Source: Lachnospiraceae bacterium (lineage in GTDB: Bacteria > Bacillota > Clostridia > Lachnospirales > Lachnospiraceae). Taken from it: a stretch of 46,234 bases of DNA. Each line of letters begins with the position of its first letter. Position 1 is the stretch's first letter. The notes beneath the pieces were generated by a model. The model was not told where the DNA came from. It saw nothing but the letters and a program-made list of their open reading frames with translations, and ran no database searches. This document shows positions 44,459 to 46,234 of the stretch, in pieces. The translations under genes were made by a program, and so were the position numbers. The stretch covers positions 1 through 46,234 of the forward strand of contig JAILCX010000026.1 in NCBI GenBank assembly GCA_024690205.1. Direction: 5' to 3'.

Positions 44459-45460
44459 CTAGAGTCCTCCTCTTCTAAATAGCGCATAAAACGCATACAT
44501 CGTGCATGCAACTTCTATCCCTACCGCGATATCAATAGGCAGTATTATGCCGCCCGATAAAATATGTCCGGGGATACCAAGCGGAATGTGATTATTTATC
44601 CCGTTTGCTCCCGTTAAGTAAAAGTAAGAGCCTATAAGCCCGTACATGCATAAAGCGGTGATCTTTGCGATCTTATAAACTGTCTCATCAAAAAATCTCT
44701 GCGTCTTTGTAAATCCGAAAGCACTGACAAAAAGGATCATCCCGGCTCCCATGATGGCACCGCCCGAGAATCCTCCTCCCGGTGATAACTGTCCGTTAAG
44801 GATAACGTATATTCCGAAAATAAAGATGATCGGGCAAAGAACTTTTGCCGTCATCATAAGGATATCGTCACGCTTTGTTTCATATTTAGAATCGGTATCC
44901 TTATGCGCTTTAAGTATCTTTTCATCGATAAGAAGCATGCACATTACGCAGCACGTCGCGATAAAAAGTACGTTCGTCTCACCGAAAGTGTCAAACGCCC
45001 TGTATGTCAGGATGATACCCGAAACTATGTTCACAGCACCGGTTTCGGTAAGACCGTTTTCTATGTATCTTTGCTCTACTATGCTTGAATTGGCAGGAGT
45101 CCCCGGATCTCCGACAGGCGGAAGGTATGAAACCGTAAACACAAGTGCAAGCGCAAGCGCCACGCAGAACAGAACCGCAGATACCTTATATACCCAGTTA
45201 AAGGCCTTAAGCTCCGTGTTTTTCCTGACATCAAAGACATCATATCTGACCTTCGCTACTTCTATCTCATGCTCCTTTAGCGTAGGTTCTTTTTTGATAT
45301 GGTCCTCGTAAGCCCTCTTCATCTTCAGGTTGCTGTAAAGGATATCGTTTTCTCCTTCATACCAGCTTTTGAAGCCTGATTTTTTTACGGGCTTTTCGTC
45401 ATTTACAACGGTATTGGGTTCTTTGGCTTTGAGCATTTCATTGATCTCATCCTGCGTCAT
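44459..45460 (-). CDS. Fusion of MbhE-like (MrpA C-terminal) and MrpB/MbhF domains
   Basis: A hydrophilic charged N-terminal region of about 90 residues precedes an MbhE-like part (LPPVGDPGTPAN, then TGAVNIVSGIILTYRAFDTFGE) that in Mrp systems forms the end of MrpA. The second half is MrpB (NGQLSPGGGFSGGAIMGAG and a final IDIAVGIEVACTMYA). The start at 45460 is chosen because AAAGGAGG is 9 bases upstream; the ATG at 45469 touches the site itself. It overlaps the MbhD-like gene by 14 bases. The long soluble N terminus is unusual for these subunits. Confidence 0.87.
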   Translation of the reverse strand: MTQDEINEMLKAKEPNTVVNDEKPVKKSGFKSWYEGENDILYSNLKMKRAYEDHIKKEPTLKEHEIEVAKVRYDVFDVRKNTELKAFNWVYKVSAVLFCVALALALVFTVSYLPPVGDPGTPANSSIVEQRYIENGLTETGAVNIVSGIILTYRAFDTFGETNVLFIATCCVMCMLLIDEKILKAHKDTDSKYETKRDDILMMTAKVLCPIIFIFGIYVILNGQLSPGGGFSGGAIMGAGMILFVSAFGFTKTQRFFDETVYKIAKITALCMYGLIGSYFYLTGANGINNHIPLGIPGHILSGGIILPIDIAVGIEVACTMYAFYALFRRGGL

Positions 45461-45767
45461 TTTCGCCATCCTCCTTTACCGTATCTTCATCATCGCTTAT
45501 ATCTTCCCCTTCTTCTTCGGGGTTATTAAGAACGCCATGTATCTTCTTTAGCGTAACAAAAAAGAGTATACTGGTAACTCCCGCTCCGACCGCCGCTTCG
45601 GTTATCGCAAGGTCGGGCGATTCGATTATCACCCAGACTATACTCATCACAAGACTGTATGCCATAAAGATAAGGACCGAATTTAAAAGGTTCTTTGAAA
45701 ATGTCACAGAAATGGCACACACAATAAGTATTGCAAGGAGGATATACATAAAGAGACTGTTATTCAT
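45447..45767 (-). CDS. MbhD-like (DUF4040, MrpA C-terminal) subunit
   Basis: The 106-residue protein has three helices and the motif ESPDLAITEAAVGAG that marks the MbhD segment of MrpA. An acidic tail follows. The start at 45767 is set by GGAGG 6 bases upstream; the TTG five codons earlier overlaps that site. It overlaps the MrpG end by 8 bases. Here MbhD is a separate gene, as in archaeal Mbh and many non-Bacillus Mrp systems, instead of being fused into MrpA. Confidence 0.88.
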   Translation of the reverse strand: MNNSLFMYILLAILIVCAISVTFSKNLLNSVLIFMAYSLVMSIVWVIIESPDLAITEAAVGAGVTSILFFVTLKKIHGVLNNPEEEGEDISDDEDTVKEDGENDAG

Positions 45768-46140
45768 CTTCATCCTCCTCAAAATCTTTTTTCATCTTAT
45801 CGGATAAGGGAGCATCCAGTTGAACATCGACGTATTTGTTTATCTCCTCATCCGTCATCGCCTCAAGATGGCTTATAAGGTGCGAAGCCGTAGGCGAAGC
45901 AAACCAAAGAAACAAAATGACAAGCAGTATCTTAGCAGAGACCATATGAACTCCGCAGATAAGAACCAGCCCGAAAAGGCAGATAAATATACCAAGAGTG
46001 TCGCCCATTCCGGCTGCATGCATCCTGTTAAGTATGTATTTGTATTTAACAAACCCTATAAGTTCAAAACAGAATATTATGACTCCCAGGATCAAAAGGA
46101 TAAGTCCCAGGACAGTACATATCGCACTAACTATTCCCAT
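45760..46140 (-). CDS. mrpG: MrpG/MbhC subunit of cation/proton antiporter
   Basis: The 126-residue protein has three helices and the MrpG core LNRMHAAGMGDTLGIFICLFG plus PTASHLISHL (a potential ion-path His). A long acidic tail (EEDEDE) ends the protein. AAAGGAG lies 7 bases before the ATG. It overlaps the mrpF end by 14 bases. Assignment is firm. Confidence 0.9.
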   Translation of the reverse strand: MGIVSAICTVLGLILLILGVIIFCFELIGFVKYKYILNRMHAAGMGDTLGIFICLFGLVLICGVHMVSAKILLVILFLWFASPTASHLISHLEAMTDEEINKYVDVQLDAPLSDKMKKDFEEDEDE

Positions 46141-46234
46141 CCTTTTTCTCCTTTACTTCCTGTGAATGCTTCTTTTCCAGATAAACGCCAAGATACACGC
46201 GGCAAAGAACGACTACCGCAAGGAACGAGATCAT
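46127..46234 (-). CDS. mrpF: MrpF/MbhB subunit, C-terminal end only
   Basis: The last 35 residues are visible, beginning at the window edge with ISFLAVVVLCRVYLGVYLEK, the third helix and basic end of MrpF. The gene continues upstream of the window, where mrpE would be expected. It stops at TAG 46127-46129, overlapping mrpG by 14 bases. The call rests on position and this short C-terminal match. Confidence 0.72.
   Translation of the reverse strand: MISFLAVVVLCRVYLGVYLEKKHSQEVKEKKDGNS

Noticed and set aside
1-46234. CRISPR array, prophage, restriction or toxin-antitoxin system
   Set aside because: No regularly spaced repeats of 20 bases or more and no recognisable genes of these systems were seen on either strand.

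Overview
The window looks like a chromosomal segment of an anaerobic Gram-positive bacterium of the class Clostridia, most likely a plant-fibre-using member of the Lachnospiraceae (Butyrivibrio-like). This is inferred from gene content and not proven: a GH94 cellobiose phosphorylase, a xylulokinase/isomerase pair, a LacI-like sensor fused to GGDEF, a GntR-DUF1934 pair behind ispE, PcsB-like NlpC/P60 and MBOAT envelope genes, clear AGGAGG-type ribosome sites and consensus sigma-A promoters. No phage, insertion sequence or CRISPR array is visible, and no gap without a gene exceeds 300 bases.

Layout. 1-1,260: two AT-rich genes of unknown function (a truncated lipoprotein and a membrane-anchored protein) on the 3' side of a tRNA-Pro gene, possibly the edge of an island. 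1,313-6,734: tRNA-Pro with a consensus promoter, then a leftward operon lacI-like/GGDEF - THUMP RNA methyltransferase - degenerate amidase - rdgB - phosphodiesterase. 6,778-9,362: rightward cellobiose phosphorylase with its own promoter and terminator. 9,382-10,932: cardiolipin synthase. 10,938-19,379: a tightly packed nine-gene leftward operon, amino-acid ABC transporter - glycosyltransferase - hisC - small export protein - methyltransferase - hslO - leuA, closed by a strong terminator. 19,409-21,352: a large secreted, membrane-anchored protein with His/Cys-rich repeats and a terminator-like hairpin in its leader. 21,371-21,955: CarD-type regulator. 21,958-26,372: two paralogous membrane hybrid histidine kinases with no DNA-binding response regulator. 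26,378-29,508: xylulokinase plus a fucose/arabinose-isomerase-family protein. 29,542-34,912: envelope cluster MBOAT - SGNH-like protein - NlpC/P60 hydrolase - divergent ClpX paralogue. 34,933-37,035: ispE - gntR - DUF1934, with a perfect 16-bp GntR-like palindrome just after the promoter. 37,028-37,576: small anchored protein. 37,581-46,234: a leftward Mrp/Mbh-type cation/proton antiporter operon with four NuoL/M/N-like subunits; it enters the window with the end of mrpF.

Functional picture. Cellobiose is cleaved by phosphate, and pentoses appear to enter through isomerase and kinase. A cytosolic sugar-binding-type domain may couple ligand level to cyclic-di-GMP. The hybrid kinases probably use partners encoded elsewhere. 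The antiporter operon would exchange sodium and protons or couple ion gradients. The most unusual items are the amidase lacking two catalytic residues, the ClpX with an altered RKH loop, the His/Cys repeat protein with its leader hairpin, the mirrored promoter-ATG modules at 6,693-6,816, the palindrome before ispE, and the four-subunit Mrp-type operon without an mrpA gene. All starts that differ from the longest open frame were chosen from visible Shine-Dalgarno sites, and all functions are assigned by family recognition without database searches.
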